64,000 bases of DNA. Origin: an uncultured Mobiluncus sp. GTDB taxonomy: Bacteria > Actinomycetota > Actinomycetes > Actinomycetales > Actinomycetaceae. Location: NCBI RefSeq assembly GCF_902488535.1, contig NZ_CABTWO010000013.1, forward strand, positions 1 through 64,000, given 5' to 3'. The position numbers were made by a program, and so were the translations under genes. Shown piece by piece: positions 1 through 9,498 of the stretch (the first letter of the stretch is position 1; each line of letters begins with the position of its first letter). Below the pieces are notes generated by a model. The model worked only from the letters and a program-made list of their open reading frames with translations. It did no database searches and was not told where the DNA came from.

Positions 1-378
1 CACGAACTGTTCCTGGGTAACTTCTTTGCCCAGAGCGCGGCGCTGGCTTTTGGGAAAACTCCCGACGAGGTGCGCGCGGAAGGCACGCCGGAAGAGTTGG
101 TGGCGCACCGGACTTTCCCGGGCGACCGCCCCTCGACTTCCATCATGGCCCCGGCCCTCACCCCGAAAGTACTGGGCGAGCTTATCGCCCTGTACGAGAT
201 GATTACGCTGGTCGAAGGCGCAATCTGGGGCATTGATTCTTTCGACCAGTGGGGCGTGGAGCTGGGCAAGGCGATGGCCATCAATCTGGGGCCCGCCATC
301 AGCGGAGACGCCGATGCCTTGGCGCAGGCGGACGCTTCGACCCGGGGACTGCTGGAATACTATTTCGCCCACAAGTAA
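1..378 (+). CDS. pgi: Glucose-6-phosphate isomerase, C-terminal part
   Basis: This is the last 125 codons of a gene that begins before the window; the reading frame is open from base 1 and stops with TAA at 376-378. The peptide contains segments typical of the C-terminal lobe of phosphoglucose isomerase: NFFAQSAALAFGK near the edge, then HRTFPGDRPS, and a tail with IWGIDSFDQWGVELGK, the best conserved block of the family. The enzyme interconverts glucose 6-phosphate and fructose 6-phosphate in the cytoplasm. The N-terminal part is not visible, so intactness cannot be judged. Confidence 0.95.
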   Translation, partial: HELFLGNFFAQSAALAFGKTPDEVRAEGTPEELVAHRTFPGDRPSTSIMAPALTPKVLGELIALYEMITLVEGAIWGIDSFDQWGVELGKAMAINLGPAISGDADALAQADASTRGLLEYYFAHK

Positions 379-502
379 GCGGGTGAAATTCTGCGTTTTT
401 TCAAGGGGCTCGGTTTACCCTCATCGTGGCTTTTTGCGCTAAAGTAATGAATGCTGACGCTCAGAGTGGAAGCGTTTAACACGATACAAAGGAGTTAAAT
501 CA

Positions 503-1489
503 ATGGCTAAAAGTCCTGTAAATGTTACCGTCACCGGTGCTGCTGGCAATATCGGATACGCGCTGGTATTCCGCATCGCCTCCGGCGAAATGCTCGGCCC
601 GGATCAGCCGGTTCGTATCAAAATGTTGGAAATCACCCCGGCTCTGAAGGCTGCCGAGGGCACCGCCATGGAACTGAATGACTGCGCTTTCCCTCTGTTG
701 GATGGTATCGACATCACCGACGACCCGAACGTGGCGTTCTCAGGCTGCAACTTCGGCCTGTTGGTCGGTTCAATGCCGCGTAAGCAGGGCATGGAACGCG
801 CGGATTTGATCAGCGCCAACGGCGGTATTTTTGGTCCGCAAGGCAAGGCCATCAACGACAACGCCGCTGATGACGTGCGTATCTTGGTGGTGGGCAACCC
901 GGCGAACACCAACGCGGTTATTGCTGCTGCATCCGCCCCGGATGTTCCCGCCTCGCGTTTCAACGCCATGATGCGTTTGGATCACAACCGCGCTCTGAGC
1001 CAGCTGGCTGAAAAGCTCAACGTGCCGGTGTCCACCATCAAAAAGATGATTGTGTGGGGCAACCACTCTGCTGACCAGTACCCGGACATCTCTTTCTGCG
1101 AGGTAGACGGCAAGCCAGCGTGCGGCCTAGTCGATGAGGCTTGGCTGGACGATTACTTCGTTCCGACCGTGGCCAAGCGTGGTGCGGCCATTATTGAGGC
1201 TCGCGGCAAGTCCTCCGCCGCTTCAGCGGCTGCCGCGGCTATCGACCACATGCATTCCTGGGCTTGTGGCACTCCCGCGGGCGACTGGGTCACCGCCGCT
1301 ATTCCTTCGACCGGCCAGTACGGTGTTCCCGAGGGTCTTTCCTACGGCTTCCCCGTGACTTCCGACGGCAAGGAATGGAAGGTTGTGGAAGGTCTCGAGC
1401 TTTCGGACAAGACCAAGGCAAAGATTAAGTTCAATGCGGACAAGGCTTCTGAGGAAATCGACACCGTGAAGTCCTTGGGCATTATGTAA
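503..1489 (+). CDS. mdh: Malate dehydrogenase (NAD-dependent)
   Basis: A 328-residue protein of the usual length for the actinobacterial LDH-like malate dehydrogenases. It catalyses malate to oxaloacetate with NAD. The N-terminal Rossmann motif GAAGNIGYAL (residues 12-21) binds NAD, VGNPANTNA marks the dinucleotide/substrate region, and MMRLDHNRA plus VWGNHS carry the catalytic Asp and His region. The ATG is preceded by a strong Shine-Dalgarno (AAAGGAG at 488-494). It stands alone with a strong hairpin behind it. With the class I fumarase and transhydrogenase further along it suggests a reductive C4 branch, which is inference. Confidence 0.95.
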   Translation: MAKSPVNVTVTGAAGNIGYALVFRIASGEMLGPDQPVRIKMLEITPALKAAEGTAMELNDCAFPLLDGIDITDDPNVAFSGCNFGLLVGSMPRKQGMERADLISANGGIFGPQGKAINDNAADDVRILVVGNPANTNAVIAAASAPDVPASRFNAMMRLDHNRALSQLAEKLNVPVSTIKKMIVWGNHSADQYPDISFCEVDGKPACGLVDEAWLDDYFVPTVAKRGAAIIEARGKSSAASAAAAAIDHMHSWACGTPAGDWVTAAIPSTGQYGVPEGLSYGFPVTSDGKEWKVVEGLELSDKTKAKIKFNADKASEEIDTVKSLGIM

Positions 1490-1507
1490 ATCGCCGCCAA
1501 GATTTCT

Positions 1508-1540
1508 CAGTTTGGGAGCCAGATTCTGGCTCCCAAACTG
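1508..1540. terminator. Bidirectional hairpin terminator between convergent genes
   Basis: A perfect 16-bp inverted repeat (arms 1508-1523 and 1525-1540) lies between the convergent mdh and alpha-glucosidase genes. T-rich stretches follow weakly on both sides (GTTTAAA, TTTTGGG). It most likely ends both transcripts. Confidence 0.75.
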
Positions 1541-1566
1541 GTTTAAACCCTAGTTTTGGGTTTCGT

Positions 1567-3153
1567 TTACAGCATCGCGAAACTTTGGGGTCCCAGCTTT
1601 AGCGTGGTTCCCACCACCTGGGCCGAGCCGATACTAAAACGCACCGAGCGCGCTTGTGCCAAATCATATTCGGCGGGAGCGTGCGCCGGATTGACCGCCA
1701 CAATCAGGCTTTGCGCGGCATTTTCGCGTTTGAAAACAAATAAACGCCCTTCCGGCTCGGCGCTGAGGACGGTGAAAGCGCCGTCAGCCGCCAAAGCCGG
1801 GAGTTCCCGTTTGTATTCCAACACGCGCGCCACCGTGTGCCACAAAGAATCCGGTTGGGCGCGCTGGACCGCCACGGTGGGAGCATCCGCGCTGGTGTCG
1901 ACCGGCAGATAGAGATTCGCTGTTGCAGCCGTGGAAAATCCCAGGTTATCAGTGCTATCCCACTGCATCGGGGTGCGGGCGCCGGTACGCACGTAACCGC
2001 CCTCCTTGGTGGGCAGCAGCTGGTGGCGCAGGCCAATCTCATCTCCGTAATAGATAAACGGAACTCCCGGCAAGGTCAGTATCGTCGCCCACGCCAAACT
2101 GAGTTCACGTTCGGTCAGTCGGGGCGCCACCCGCCAAGTGTCGTGATTGCAGGTGATGAGGCTGAAAAAGGCCCCGGTTTTCTCGGCGGCGCGCAGTTGC
2201 GGCTCGTATTGCTCCAGGAATCCGCAGATGCTGGTGGGAGCGTCCGTGTTGAAGTAGCTCAGGTCGTTTTCCCGCGCATACGGAGTGTTCGTGTTACGCA
2301 GCAAGATGTTGTAGCCGTTCGGGTGATTGTCCCACCGCCAATCCAGGTAAAAGTCCATGTCAAACCCGGCTAGTGCCGACTCGCTGGGGACGCCCCACTC
2401 GGCTACAAACGCGGCTTCGGGGAACTCGGGACGAATCTGGTCAAACATATAATGCCAGGTCTTGATGGTGTACGGCTTGCCTTCATCATCGTGTTTCACC
2501 AGGGAGTTTGCCATGTCTACCCGGAATCCGTCGGCACCGGCAGAGAGCCAAAAGCGCATGACATCGACCATCGCGTCACAGGTTTTCCGGGCAGAGGTAC
2601 CTAAAGCTGGGTCTTGCCAGGGATATTTCGGGTGGGCCCAACCGTAGTTCAAGGCCGGCTGGCATTTGAAGAAGTTGAGGATATAGGTTCCGTCGCGTTC
2701 CGTTTCCCCGCCAATAAAGGGGTAGCCGTCGCCCCCGGCAATCCAAGAGTCGGTCCACACGTAGCGGTCCGAAAACTCGTTCGGTTCGGGGCGTGAGCTG
2801 GACTGGAACCAGGCGTGTTCTTCAGAAGTGTGGCCGGGCACCAGGTCCAACAGCACGTGAATTCCCAGGGCATGTGCCTGGTCAAACAGTTTTACCAAGT
2901 CCTCGTTGGTGCCGTAGCGAGGGGCCACTAACTTGTAGTCGCGTACGTCGTATCCCGCGTCCTTGAAAGGCGAATCAAACAGGGGATTGAGCCACAGCGC
3001 ATCGACCCCCAACTCTTTGAGATAGTCCAGCCGGGAAATAATGCCCGGAATGTCCCCGATGCCGTCCCCGTTGGAGTCCTGAAAACTCTGGGGATAAATT
3101 TCATAGAAAACCGCGTTATTCAGCCACTTTGGACGGGGGTATGGGGCGTTCAC
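1567..3153 (-). CDS. GH13 family alpha-glucosidase (maltodextrin/isomaltooligosaccharide type)
   Basis: A 528-residue glycoside hydrolase family 13 enzyme. The N terminus (AVFYEIYPQSFQDSNGDGIGDIPG) is typical of alpha-glucosidases. The four GH13 regions follow in order: DLVPGHTS, GFRVDMANS with the nucleophile Asp, EWG with the acid/base Glu, and TCNHDTWR with the stabilising Asp; the C-terminal beta domain is present. No signal peptide is seen, so it should act in the cytoplasm on imported oligosaccharides. It starts with GTG, with GAGAAAGGATC just upstream. It is divergent from a maltose-type importer (3463-7148), which supports a role in maltodextrin use. The exact linkage specificity cannot be read from sequence. 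Confidence 0.88.
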   Translation of the reverse strand: MNAPYPRPKWLNNAVFYEIYPQSFQDSNGDGIGDIPGIISRLDYLKELGVDALWLNPLFDSPFKDAGYDVRDYKLVAPRYGTNEDLVKLFDQAHALGIHVLLDLVPGHTSEEHAWFQSSSRPEPNEFSDRYVWTDSWIAGGDGYPFIGGETERDGTYILNFFKCQPALNYGWAHPKYPWQDPALGTSARKTCDAMVDVMRFWLSAGADGFRVDMANSLVKHDDEGKPYTIKTWHYMFDQIRPEFPEAAFVAEWGVPSESALAGFDMDFYLDWRWDNHPNGYNILLRNTNTPYARENDLSYFNTDAPTSICGFLEQYEPQLRAAEKTGAFFSLITCNHDTWRVAPRLTERELSLAWATILTLPGVPFIYYGDEIGLRHQLLPTKEGGYVRTGARTPMQWDSTDNLGFSTAATANLYLPVDTSADAPTVAVQRAQPDSLWHTVARVLEYKRELPALAADGAFTVLSAEPEGRLFVFKRENAAQSLIVAVNPAHAPAEYDLAQARSVRFSIGSAQVVGTTLKLGPQSFAML

Positions 3154-3462
3154 AGTGATCCTTTCTCAGAGGTTCGCTATCGAGAGGTCGCAAGGACCTC
3201 AGAACATCTTACAGAAGGCTCGGGGGTGTTTGCCCCCGAATCCGTCACGGAAAAACCGGTGTAAACGCCTTGTGAGCCCTCTCGCTTTGTGACAGGGCAA
3301 TGGGCTACAAAATTTAGGACTTTAATCCCCCTTCCCTGCAAGAAAGAAAATGCTAGCATCTAAAATTAATGTTTGTTCCGACAAAACGGTCGGTTTTTCC
3401 GCCGCTTTGCGGAACTTCCTGAGCTGGGGAGAAATCCTCCTCGCCTGTCGAAAGGAAAATTA
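3154..3462. promoter_or_regulatory. Divergent control region for alpha-glucosidase and malE
   Basis: A 309-base gap between the divergent alpha-glucosidase and maltose-type importer. I see no gene in it. It holds a hairpin of GAGGTC/GACCTC around 3184-3200, a second perfect hairpin with six-base G and C arms at 3221-3238, and a possible extended -10 (TGCTAGCAT, 3351-3359) towards malE. No regulator gene lies beside it, so a sugar-responsive repressor encoded elsewhere is likely (inference). Confidence 0.45.
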
Positions 3463-4716
3463 ATGTCCATGACGTTTAAGAAAGCCTTTGGTCTGATAGC
3501 CGCCTCGGCGGTGGCCCTGTCCATGAGCGCCTGCGGTGGCGCTGGCGGGAATAGCGCCGGCGGACAGTCCGAGGATGTGTCGCTGTCTGTGTGGGCTCCT
3601 CAAGAGGACCAAGCGGACGGTAACAGCTGGCTGGCTAAGATGGAGGAATCCTTCGCGAAGGCTCATCCCGAATACAAGATTACCTGGAAGAACGACGTGG
3701 TCTCTGAGGGCGACGCCAAGACTAAGGTAGAGACCGATCCGGCCGCTGCCGCTGATGTTTACATGTTTGCCAACGACCAGCTGGGCGGCTTGCTCGATGC
3801 CGAGGCTATCGGCGAGCTGGGCGAGAACGAAGCCAAGCAGGTCAAGGAACAGAACGAACCGTCCATGGTGGACTCGGTCACCGGTACCGATGGCAAGATT
3901 TACGGTGTTCCCTTTACATCTAACACCTGGTTCATGTACTACAACTCAAAGAAGTTCTCGGCTGATGACGCGAAGTCTTTAGACGCGATGCTCGCTAAAG
4001 GCAAGGTGTCTTTCCCGCTCGACAACTCCTGGTACATTCAATCCTTCTACACCAAGGGCGCAGGCCTGACGTTCTTTGGTGACAAAGGCAACGATGCTAC
4101 GAAGGGCATCACTTTTGCCGATGGCGATGCTGCCGCTACCGCGGTAACGAAGTACCTGGTCGGCTTAGCCAATAACCCGAACTTTATGGATGACGCGGAA
4201 GGCTCCGGCCTGGGCGCGCTGAAGGCCGGTGACACCGATGTGCTGTTCTCCGGGACTTGGGATGCCGCCAACGTTAAGGAAGCCCTGGGCGATGGATACG
4301 CCGCCGCCAAGCTGCCGACCTACAAGCTGGACGGCAAAGACGTTCAGATGGAGGCTTTCGCCGGTTCCAAGGCCGTGGCTTACAACCCGCACGCCAAGAA
4401 CGCCAAGGCTGCCGCTCAGTTTGCGGCGTTCCTGGGCTCCACCGAAGCCCAAAAGGCTCACTACGAGATGCGCGGCATTGTCCCGACCGACAAGTCCCTG
4501 GTCGACTCCGTTACGGACGACGACTTCGCCGCCAAGGCTCAGCTGGAAGTCATCTCTGGGGCTTCCATCCTGCAGCCGACAATCTCCGCGATGGGTTCCT
4601 GGTGGGATCCGGCCGAGGCTTTCGGCAAGGGCATTTTGAACAAGGAAATCACGGAGGCCACCGCCGAAGCTCAAACCCAGAAATGGTCTGAGCAACTGGC
4701 CAAGATGGTTGGCTAG
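3463..4716 (+). CDS. malE: Maltose/maltodextrin-type ABC transporter binding lipoprotein
   Basis: A 417-residue extracellular solute-binding protein of family 1. The chosen ATG (3463) follows the Shine-Dalgarno AAAGGAAAA and gives a proper lipoprotein signal peptide with a lipobox ending at Cys24 (LSMSAC). An upstream in-frame ATG at 3373 would add 30 residues with no signal character. MalE-like features are SVWAPQEDQ near the mature N terminus, DVYMFANDQLGGLLDAEAI, a VPFTSNTWFMYYN segment and a GTWDAANVKEALGDGYAAAKLP segment. It captures sugar outside the cell for the two permeases that follow. The substrate is inferred from family and the adjacent GH13 enzyme. Confidence 0.88.
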   Translation: MSMTFKKAFGLIAASAVALSMSACGGAGGNSAGGQSEDVSLSVWAPQEDQADGNSWLAKMEESFAKAHPEYKITWKNDVVSEGDAKTKVETDPAAAADVYMFANDQLGGLLDAEAIGELGENEAKQVKEQNEPSMVDSVTGTDGKIYGVPFTSNTWFMYYNSKKFSADDAKSLDAMLAKGKVSFPLDNSWYIQSFYTKGAGLTFFGDKGNDATKGITFADGDAAATAVTKYLVGLANNPNFMDDAEGSGLGALKAGDTDVLFSGTWDAANVKEALGDGYAAAKLPTYKLDGKDVQMEAFAGSKAVAYNPHAKNAKAAAQFAAFLGSTEAQKAHYEMRGIVPTDKSLVDSVTDDDFAAKAQLEVISGASILQPTISAMGSWWDPAEAFGKGILNKEITEATAEAQTQKWSEQLAKMVG

Positions 4717-4738
4717 ATAACTACATCTCGAAGCTGTC

Positions 4739-4773
4739 GGGCCGCTGGTGAGTGGCAATCCCCCCAGCGGCCC
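4739..4773 (+). terminator. Hairpin between malE and malF
   Basis: A 10-bp GC-only-rich stem (arms 4739-4748 and 4764-4773) lies between the binding protein and the permeases. It lacks a T run, so it more likely stabilises the malE message or partly attenuates transcription, giving more binding protein than permease. That role is inferred from similar operons. Confidence 0.5.
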
Positions 4774-4827
4774 CGCAGCCCGACCGCGGGTTTTACCGGC
4801 GGCCTTTTCACTGAGAAGGAAACCTGA

Positions 4828-6231
4828 ATGGACGCAACGCAAACGTCAAAACGCGAGGCGAGGCTACGTAAGAAACTCGGGAAAGACTACGTCTCACCCT
4901 CGCCCTATAGCCTCAAAGCTGCTTTCCGGGAAGGCGACGCCATTACCAAAGCGTCCGCCGTAATCTTCGGACTGGGCAACCTGACGCACCGCCAAATAGT
5001 AAAAGGGGCGCTCTTCCTACTTTTAGAGATAGCGTTCTTTGCCTTCCTGTTCACCAACGGTTTGGGTTTCCTCGCGAAACTTCCCGGACTTGGTGACCAA
5101 CAGCGAGGCAAGGTGCTGGTCGACGGCTATTGGGAGTACACTGCCGGGGACAACTCGGTCATCATCCTGCTCTACGGTGTGGCCACGATACTCATCATTC
5201 TGGCGTTCATCGGTTTGTGGAATCTTTCGGTGCGTTCGGCCTACAAGGCCCAGGTGCTGACCGCGAAACACGGTAGAGCTCCTTCGATACGCGAGGACAT
5301 TGCGGATTTGCTGGACAAGCGATCCCATATCGGCTTTTTGTTCCTGCCGACTCTAGGCATCCTCACCTTTACCGTACTGCCGCTGCTATTCATGATTTCC
5401 ATGGCTTTCACCAGCTATGACCACAAACACCTGGTACTTTTCGACTGGGTAGGGTTGAAAAATTTTGCGGCGATTTTTGCCAATTCCTCCGGGGATGTGA
5501 ACCTGCGAATCTTTAGTTCCGTGCTGATATGGACCCTGGTGTGGGCTATCTTTGCGACCTTCCTCAACTTTTTCTTGGGCATGTTCATGGCCATGCTCAT
5601 CAACCGGAAAACCACCCGCTTTAAGAATTTTTGGCGGGCGTGCTTCTCAATGTCTATCGCGGTGCCGCAGTTCGTGTCCCTACTGGTCATCAACCTAATG
5701 CTGCAGCCGCAAGGCGCTATCAACCGGTTGCTGATGGACTGGGGATGGATTGACCAAGCCTTGCCCTTCTTTACGGATGCCACTTGGGCTCGCGTCACCG
5801 TCATCGTGGTGAACCTCTGGGTCGGTATTCCTTTCACGATTATGCAGGTTACGGGCATTTTACAAAACATTCCTGCCGACCAGTACGAAGCAGCCAAGAT
5901 TGACGGGGCTAACTCTTGGGTGATTTTCCGCAACATCACCATGCCCTACATCATCTTCGTGCTCACTCCCTATCTGATTACGACTTTCACAGCCAACGTC
6001 AATAACTTCAACGTTATTTACCTGCTGTCCCGCGGAGCGCCCGTACCGGTGGGAGATTCCGCCGGCAAGACCGACCTTTTGATTACCTGGCTGTACAAAC
6101 TTACGGTAGACAAAAACGACTACAACCTCGGTGCGGTCATCGGTATCATGACCTTCATCGTGCTGGCGGTGGTGTCGCTCATTACCTACCGGAGATCCGG
6201 TTCCTTCAAGAATGAGGAGGCCTTCCGATGA
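4828..6231 (+). CDS. malF: Maltose-type ABC transporter permease MalF
   Basis: A 467-residue inner membrane permease. It has a long N-terminal extension with membrane segments (residues about 55-130) before the BPD_transp_1 core, as in MalF proteins. The EAA loop that docks on the ATPase is visible as YEAAKIDGANSWVIFRNITMP. The ATG follows the Shine-Dalgarno GAGAAGGAAA. The 3' end overlaps malG by 4 bases (ATGA), so the two permeases are translationally coupled and should form the heterodimeric channel for sugar delivered by the malE product. Confidence 0.9.
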   Translation: MDATQTSKREARLRKKLGKDYVSPSPYSLKAAFREGDAITKASAVIFGLGNLTHRQIVKGALFLLLEIAFFAFLFTNGLGFLAKLPGLGDQQRGKVLVDGYWEYTAGDNSVIILLYGVATILIILAFIGLWNLSVRSAYKAQVLTAKHGRAPSIREDIADLLDKRSHIGFLFLPTLGILTFTVLPLLFMISMAFTSYDHKHLVLFDWVGLKNFAAIFANSSGDVNLRIFSSVLIWTLVWAIFATFLNFFLGMFMAMLINRKTTRFKNFWRACFSMSIAVPQFVSLLVINLMLQPQGAINRLLMDWGWIDQALPFFTDATWARVTVIVVNLWVGIPFTIMQVTGILQNIPADQYEAAKIDGANSWVIFRNITMPYIIFVLTPYLITTFTANVNNFNVIYLLSRGAPVPVGDSAGKTDLLITWLYKLTVDKNDYNLGAVIGIMTFIVLAVVSLITYRRSGSFKNEEAFR

Positions 6232-7148
6232 ACACATCCGCTACCAACACAACAGTTGAGGCCACCCCTCGTGCCGAATCCAAAACGTCCATCATGGGCA
6301 GTCTCAGTAAGCGCCGCATGGTCGGGGACATCGTGGTCCACGCGTTCCTTGCTATCATGGCGGTCATCTGGCTGCTGCCGATTGTGTGGGTCGTTGCCGA
6401 ATCTTTCAACAAGGATCCCGCCCCCTACACCAAGACGTTCTTTCCCCGCGAGTTTTCGCTGGATAACTACATCAAGATTTTCACCGATCGTTCCGTCATG
6501 GACTTCCCCCGGATGTACCTGAACACCTTCATCATCGCCTGCTTCACCTGCGTGATTTCCGTGTTCTTCGTGCTGATGGTGGCTTACGTCATGAGCCGGA
6601 TGCGGTTCCGTTTGCGCCGCACCTTCATGAGCGTGGTGCTGATTTTGGGTATGTTCCCCAGCATCATGGCTGTTTCCGCCATCTACTTCATATTAAAGGC
6701 GGTGGGTCTGACCGGCGGCGGCATGACGATTCTCGCTTTGATTCTGGTGTATTCCGCCGGTTCCGGCGCGGGCTTCTATGTTATGAAAGGGTACATGGAT
6801 ACCATCCCGAACTCTCTGGACGAGGCCGCGATTCTGGACGGCTGCACCCGTTCCCAGGTGTTTTGGAAGATTATCCTGCCCATCTGTAAACCCATGATCG
6901 TCTACCAGGCCATCGTGAGTTTCTTGGGGCCGTGGCTGGACTTCGTGATGGCGAAAGTCATCGCCCGCACCCAGTCGGACTACACCGTGGCTTTGGGCTT
7001 GTGGTTGATGCTGGAAAAGGAATACATCCACACCTGGTTCGCGCGTTTCGCGGCGGGGGCTGTGCTGGTGTCGGTACCAATTGCCATTCTGTTCATCGTT
7101 ATGCAGCGTTTCTACCAGGAGTCCATGTCCGGTTCGGTGAAGGGCTAG
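6228..7148 (+). CDS. malG: Maltose-type ABC transporter permease MalG
   Basis: A 306-residue permease with six predicted membrane segments and the EAA loop LDEAAILDGCTRSQVFWKIILP. It overlaps malF by 4 bases and pairs with it. The N-terminal periplasmic/outer segment after the first helix (YTKTFFPREFSLDNYIKIF) and the C-terminal GSVKG ending are typical of MalG. No ATP-binding subunit is encoded nearby, so a shared MsmK/MsmX-like ATPase elsewhere must drive this importer (inference from known actinobacterial and Gram-positive systems). Confidence 0.9.
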   Translation: MNTSATNTTVEATPRAESKTSIMGSLSKRRMVGDIVVHAFLAIMAVIWLLPIVWVVAESFNKDPAPYTKTFFPREFSLDNYIKIFTDRSVMDFPRMYLNTFIIACFTCVISVFFVLMVAYVMSRMRFRLRRTFMSVVLILGMFPSIMAVSAIYFILKAVGLTGGGMTILALILVYSAGSGAGFYVMKGYMDTIPNSLDEAAILDGCTRSQVFWKIILPICKPMIVYQAIVSFLGPWLDFVMAKVIARTQSDYTVALGLWLMLEKEYIHTWFARFAAGAVLVSVPIAILFIVMQRFYQESMSGSVKG

Positions 7149-7922
7149 ATGGCGTCGTCTAACAACAGTGTGCCTGAAACCGGACCGGAGCGGATGCGTG
7201 GTCTGAGCAATCTTCGCCTCAAGGTCATCGCCGGTATCTTCCTGTCTCTCCAAGTGGCGTCCACCACGGTGGTTCCGTACTTTTTCGGAACTGATTTGAA
7301 AAATAACTTCGGAGCGCTCACCGCGGCGGTGCTCAGCGAAGTCGTTTCGTGGTGTGCGGTGCCGATTTATGCGTGGCTCCTCGCGGAAGGGTTCACTTGG
7401 ACTGCTAACCGCTGGCGCTACCTGCTCCGCCTGGTCATTTTGGCTCTGGTCTGCGAAGTTCCCTACGACCTGGTGACTTTCAACCGGCCAGTGGACTGGG
7501 CTTCGCAGAATCCGGTGTTCGGCCTCGCCCTGGCGTTGCTGGTGTTGATTCTCATCGACTACATTCGCAAACGGTGGTCGGGCGCACCAGCGTGGATGGG
7601 TGCGGTGGCGCTGTCCGTTGCCGGAATACTCTGGGCACTGCTGCTGCACTTGGGAACCCGTCAAGGTGTCATCAACATCGGATGTTTGCTGATTGGTTTC
7701 ACGCTGATTTTTTCCCTGCTGAGGCTACGGGAAAACACCATGATGATGACAGCCGGGTTGCTGGGTGCCGTGAGCCTGGTGACTCCAGCTATCGGAGTGG
7801 CTTTTCTGCACTATCGCAACGAAACCTTGGGGTATCTCAACGCCAATACCCGGTGGTTTTGCTACGCAGTCTATCCGCTGCTCCTGATGCTGGGGACGTC
7901 GTGGCGCGCCCTGTTGCTTTAG
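7149..7922 (+). CDS. TraX-like integral membrane protein
   Basis: A 257-residue, very hydrophobic protein starting directly on the base after the malG stop codon, so it is probably co-transcribed and coupled. The layout of roughly eight membrane helices with NLRLKVIAGIFLSLQ at the start, IYAWLLAEGFTWTANRWRYLLRL and VCEVPYDL resembles the TraX family (Pfam TraX). TraX of the F plasmid acetylates pilin; chromosomal members have no known role and may be acyltransferases. Its place at the end of a sugar importer operon is unexplained. Confidence 0.75.
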   Translation: MASSNNSVPETGPERMRGLSNLRLKVIAGIFLSLQVASTTVVPYFFGTDLKNNFGALTAAVLSEVVSWCAVPIYAWLLAEGFTWTANRWRYLLRLVILALVCEVPYDLVTFNRPVDWASQNPVFGLALALLVLILIDYIRKRWSGAPAWMGAVALSVAGILWALLLHLGTRQGVINIGCLLIGFTLIFSLLRLRENTMMMTAGLLGAVSLVTPAIGVAFLHYRNETLGYLNANTRWFCYAVYPLLLMLGTSWRALLL

Positions 7923-8144
7923 GCAGGTGCGGACAGCTGAGCAACACAGCCTGCGGGAAACCATAGGATTGACAAAATATTTACAAAATACCCTAGTCGT
8001 GTGAGGTCCTGAAGGTAAAAACGTAATGTTGCGGCCATTTTCCATCGAGACCTGACGGAATATATGAGAGAATGTTATTTGTCCCTGACGGGTAAAGATG
8101 CCATCGGGGAACAACGACAATGAAGTTAACTGATTGGAGTTTCA
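7923..8144 (+). promoter_or_regulatory. Leader and promoter region of the second sugar importer
   Basis: 222 bases with no gene. A consensus -35 (TTGACA, 7969-7974) is followed 17-19 bases later only by weak -10 candidates (CCTAGT/TAGTCG). A Shine-Dalgarno (TTGGAG) sits just before the ATG at 8145. Promoter identity is uncertain. Confidence 0.35.
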
Positions 8145-9434
8145 ATGCGAAAGCTCATTGCGGCTGCGGGCGCTCTGGCCCTCGGTCTAACTATGACGGC
8201 CTGCTCTCAGGCCTCTGACGCTGGTAAAGACGGCGGCGACGCCGCTGGCAGCGCCTCTCAAGTGGGTGTCGTGACCTGGTGGGAGCAAGGCTCTGAGAAA
8301 GAGGGTTTTGACGCCTTAAAGAAAGTCTTTGCGGAGCAGCACCCGGATGTGGAACTGATTAAGCAGTCCGAATCCGGTGGTGGCGGCACCAACGCAAAGC
8401 AGAAGCTGGCTGCGGACTTGGCGGCAAAGAACCCGCCAGACACCTATCAGGCTCACGCTGGCGCCGAGCTTTCCTCGGATATTGCCGCGGGATACCTTGA
8501 GGACGTTTCTGGCCTGTACGACGAGTTCAAGCTGCGCGATGCCTTCCCGGCTGACCTAGTTGACCTCCTGACCGTGGATGGCAAGATTTACTCCGTCCCC
8601 TCTAACATTCACCGCGCTAACGTAGTGTGGGCTAATGTTGAGGTCATGCAAAAGGCCGGTTTGGATCCCAAGGCTCCGCCGAAAGATATCAAGGGCTGGA
8701 TTGCTGACATGGAGAAGCTCAAGGCTGCCGGGGTACAGTACCCGATTACCGTAGGCGCCACTTGGACCCAGCTGCAATTGCTGGAAACCGTCCTGCTTGC
8801 TGACTTGGGCGCCGATGCCTACAACGGCTTGATGAATGGCAAGACTGATTGGAGCGGTCCGGAAGTCAAGGCTGCTTTGGATGACTACGCCAAGATTTTG
8901 ACCTACGCCGATCCGTCCCTGCTCTCTGAGGACTGGGAACCTGCCATGAAACCTGTCATCGAAGGCAAGTCTGCCTACAACGTGATGGGCGACTGGGCGC
9001 CTCCGGCTTGGGAGAACGCCAAGAAGGTATGGGATAAGGACTACGTGACTTTCCCGGTTCCGGGCACCGATGGCGTGTTCGACTTCCTGGCTGACTCCTT
9101 CACCCTGCCGGTGGGCGCGAAGCACCCCGATGGCACGAAGGCTTGGTTGAACACCATTTCCTCCAAGGAAGGCCAGATTGCTTTCAACGTGGCTAAGGGC
9201 TCTATTCCGGCTCGTTCCGACCTGACCGCCGATGAACTGTCGAAGTTCTCGGATTACCAGCGTTCCGCAATGGATTCGTTCGGTAAGGACACCATCGTTT
9301 CTTCTATCGCTCACGGTGCGGCTCTGCCTCTGGCGGCCACCGAAAAGATGAAGAGCGCTCTGGGCAAGTTCAACTCCAGCAAGGACGTTGCGGCTCTCCA
9401 AAGTGAGCTGGCTGCAGCGGCTGCTGCGAAGTAG
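8145..9434 (+). CDS. Sugar ABC transporter binding lipoprotein (glucose/mannose type)
   Basis: A 429-residue solute-binding protein with a lipoprotein signal peptide ending at Cys20 (LTMTAC). The mature protein begins VVTWWEQGSEKEGFDALKKVF, and contains DTYQAHAGAELSS, SVPSNIHRANVVWAN and YNVMGDWAPPAWE, a pattern I associate with glucose/mannose-binding proteins of the Thermus/Pseudomonas GtsA group. It heads a second importer with the permeases at 9620 and 10588. Its sequence is distinct from the malE at 3463, so it is not a simple tandem copy. The substrate is a best guess. Confidence 0.82.
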   Translation: MRKLIAAAGALALGLTMTACSQASDAGKDGGDAAGSASQVGVVTWWEQGSEKEGFDALKKVFAEQHPDVELIKQSESGGGGTNAKQKLAADLAAKNPPDTYQAHAGAELSSDIAAGYLEDVSGLYDEFKLRDAFPADLVDLLTVDGKIYSVPSNIHRANVVWANVEVMQKAGLDPKAPPKDIKGWIADMEKLKAAGVQYPITVGATWTQLQLLETVLLADLGADAYNGLMNGKTDWSGPEVKAALDDYAKILTYADPSLLSEDWEPAMKPVIEGKSAYNVMGDWAPPAWENAKKVWDKDYVTFPVPGTDGVFDFLADSFTLPVGAKHPDGTKAWLNTISSKEGQIAFNVAKGSIPARSDLTADELSKFSDYQRSAMDSFGKDTIVSSIAHGAALPLAATEKMKSALGKFNSSKDVAALQSELAAAAAAK

Positions 9435-9453
9435 CCCTCAAACAGGCAAGTCT

Positions 9454-9498
9454 TTACGCCGGCGGGTTTTTCAAAATGGCAAAAACCCGCCGGCGTAA
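9454..9498 (+). terminator. Strong hairpin between binding protein and permeases
   Basis: A perfect 18-bp stem (arms 9454-9471 and 9481-9498, loop of 9) with an internal T5/A5 pair at the loop end. It follows the binding-protein gene by about 20 bases. Likely a partial terminator or message stabiliser that raises binding-protein output over the permeases. Confidence 0.7.
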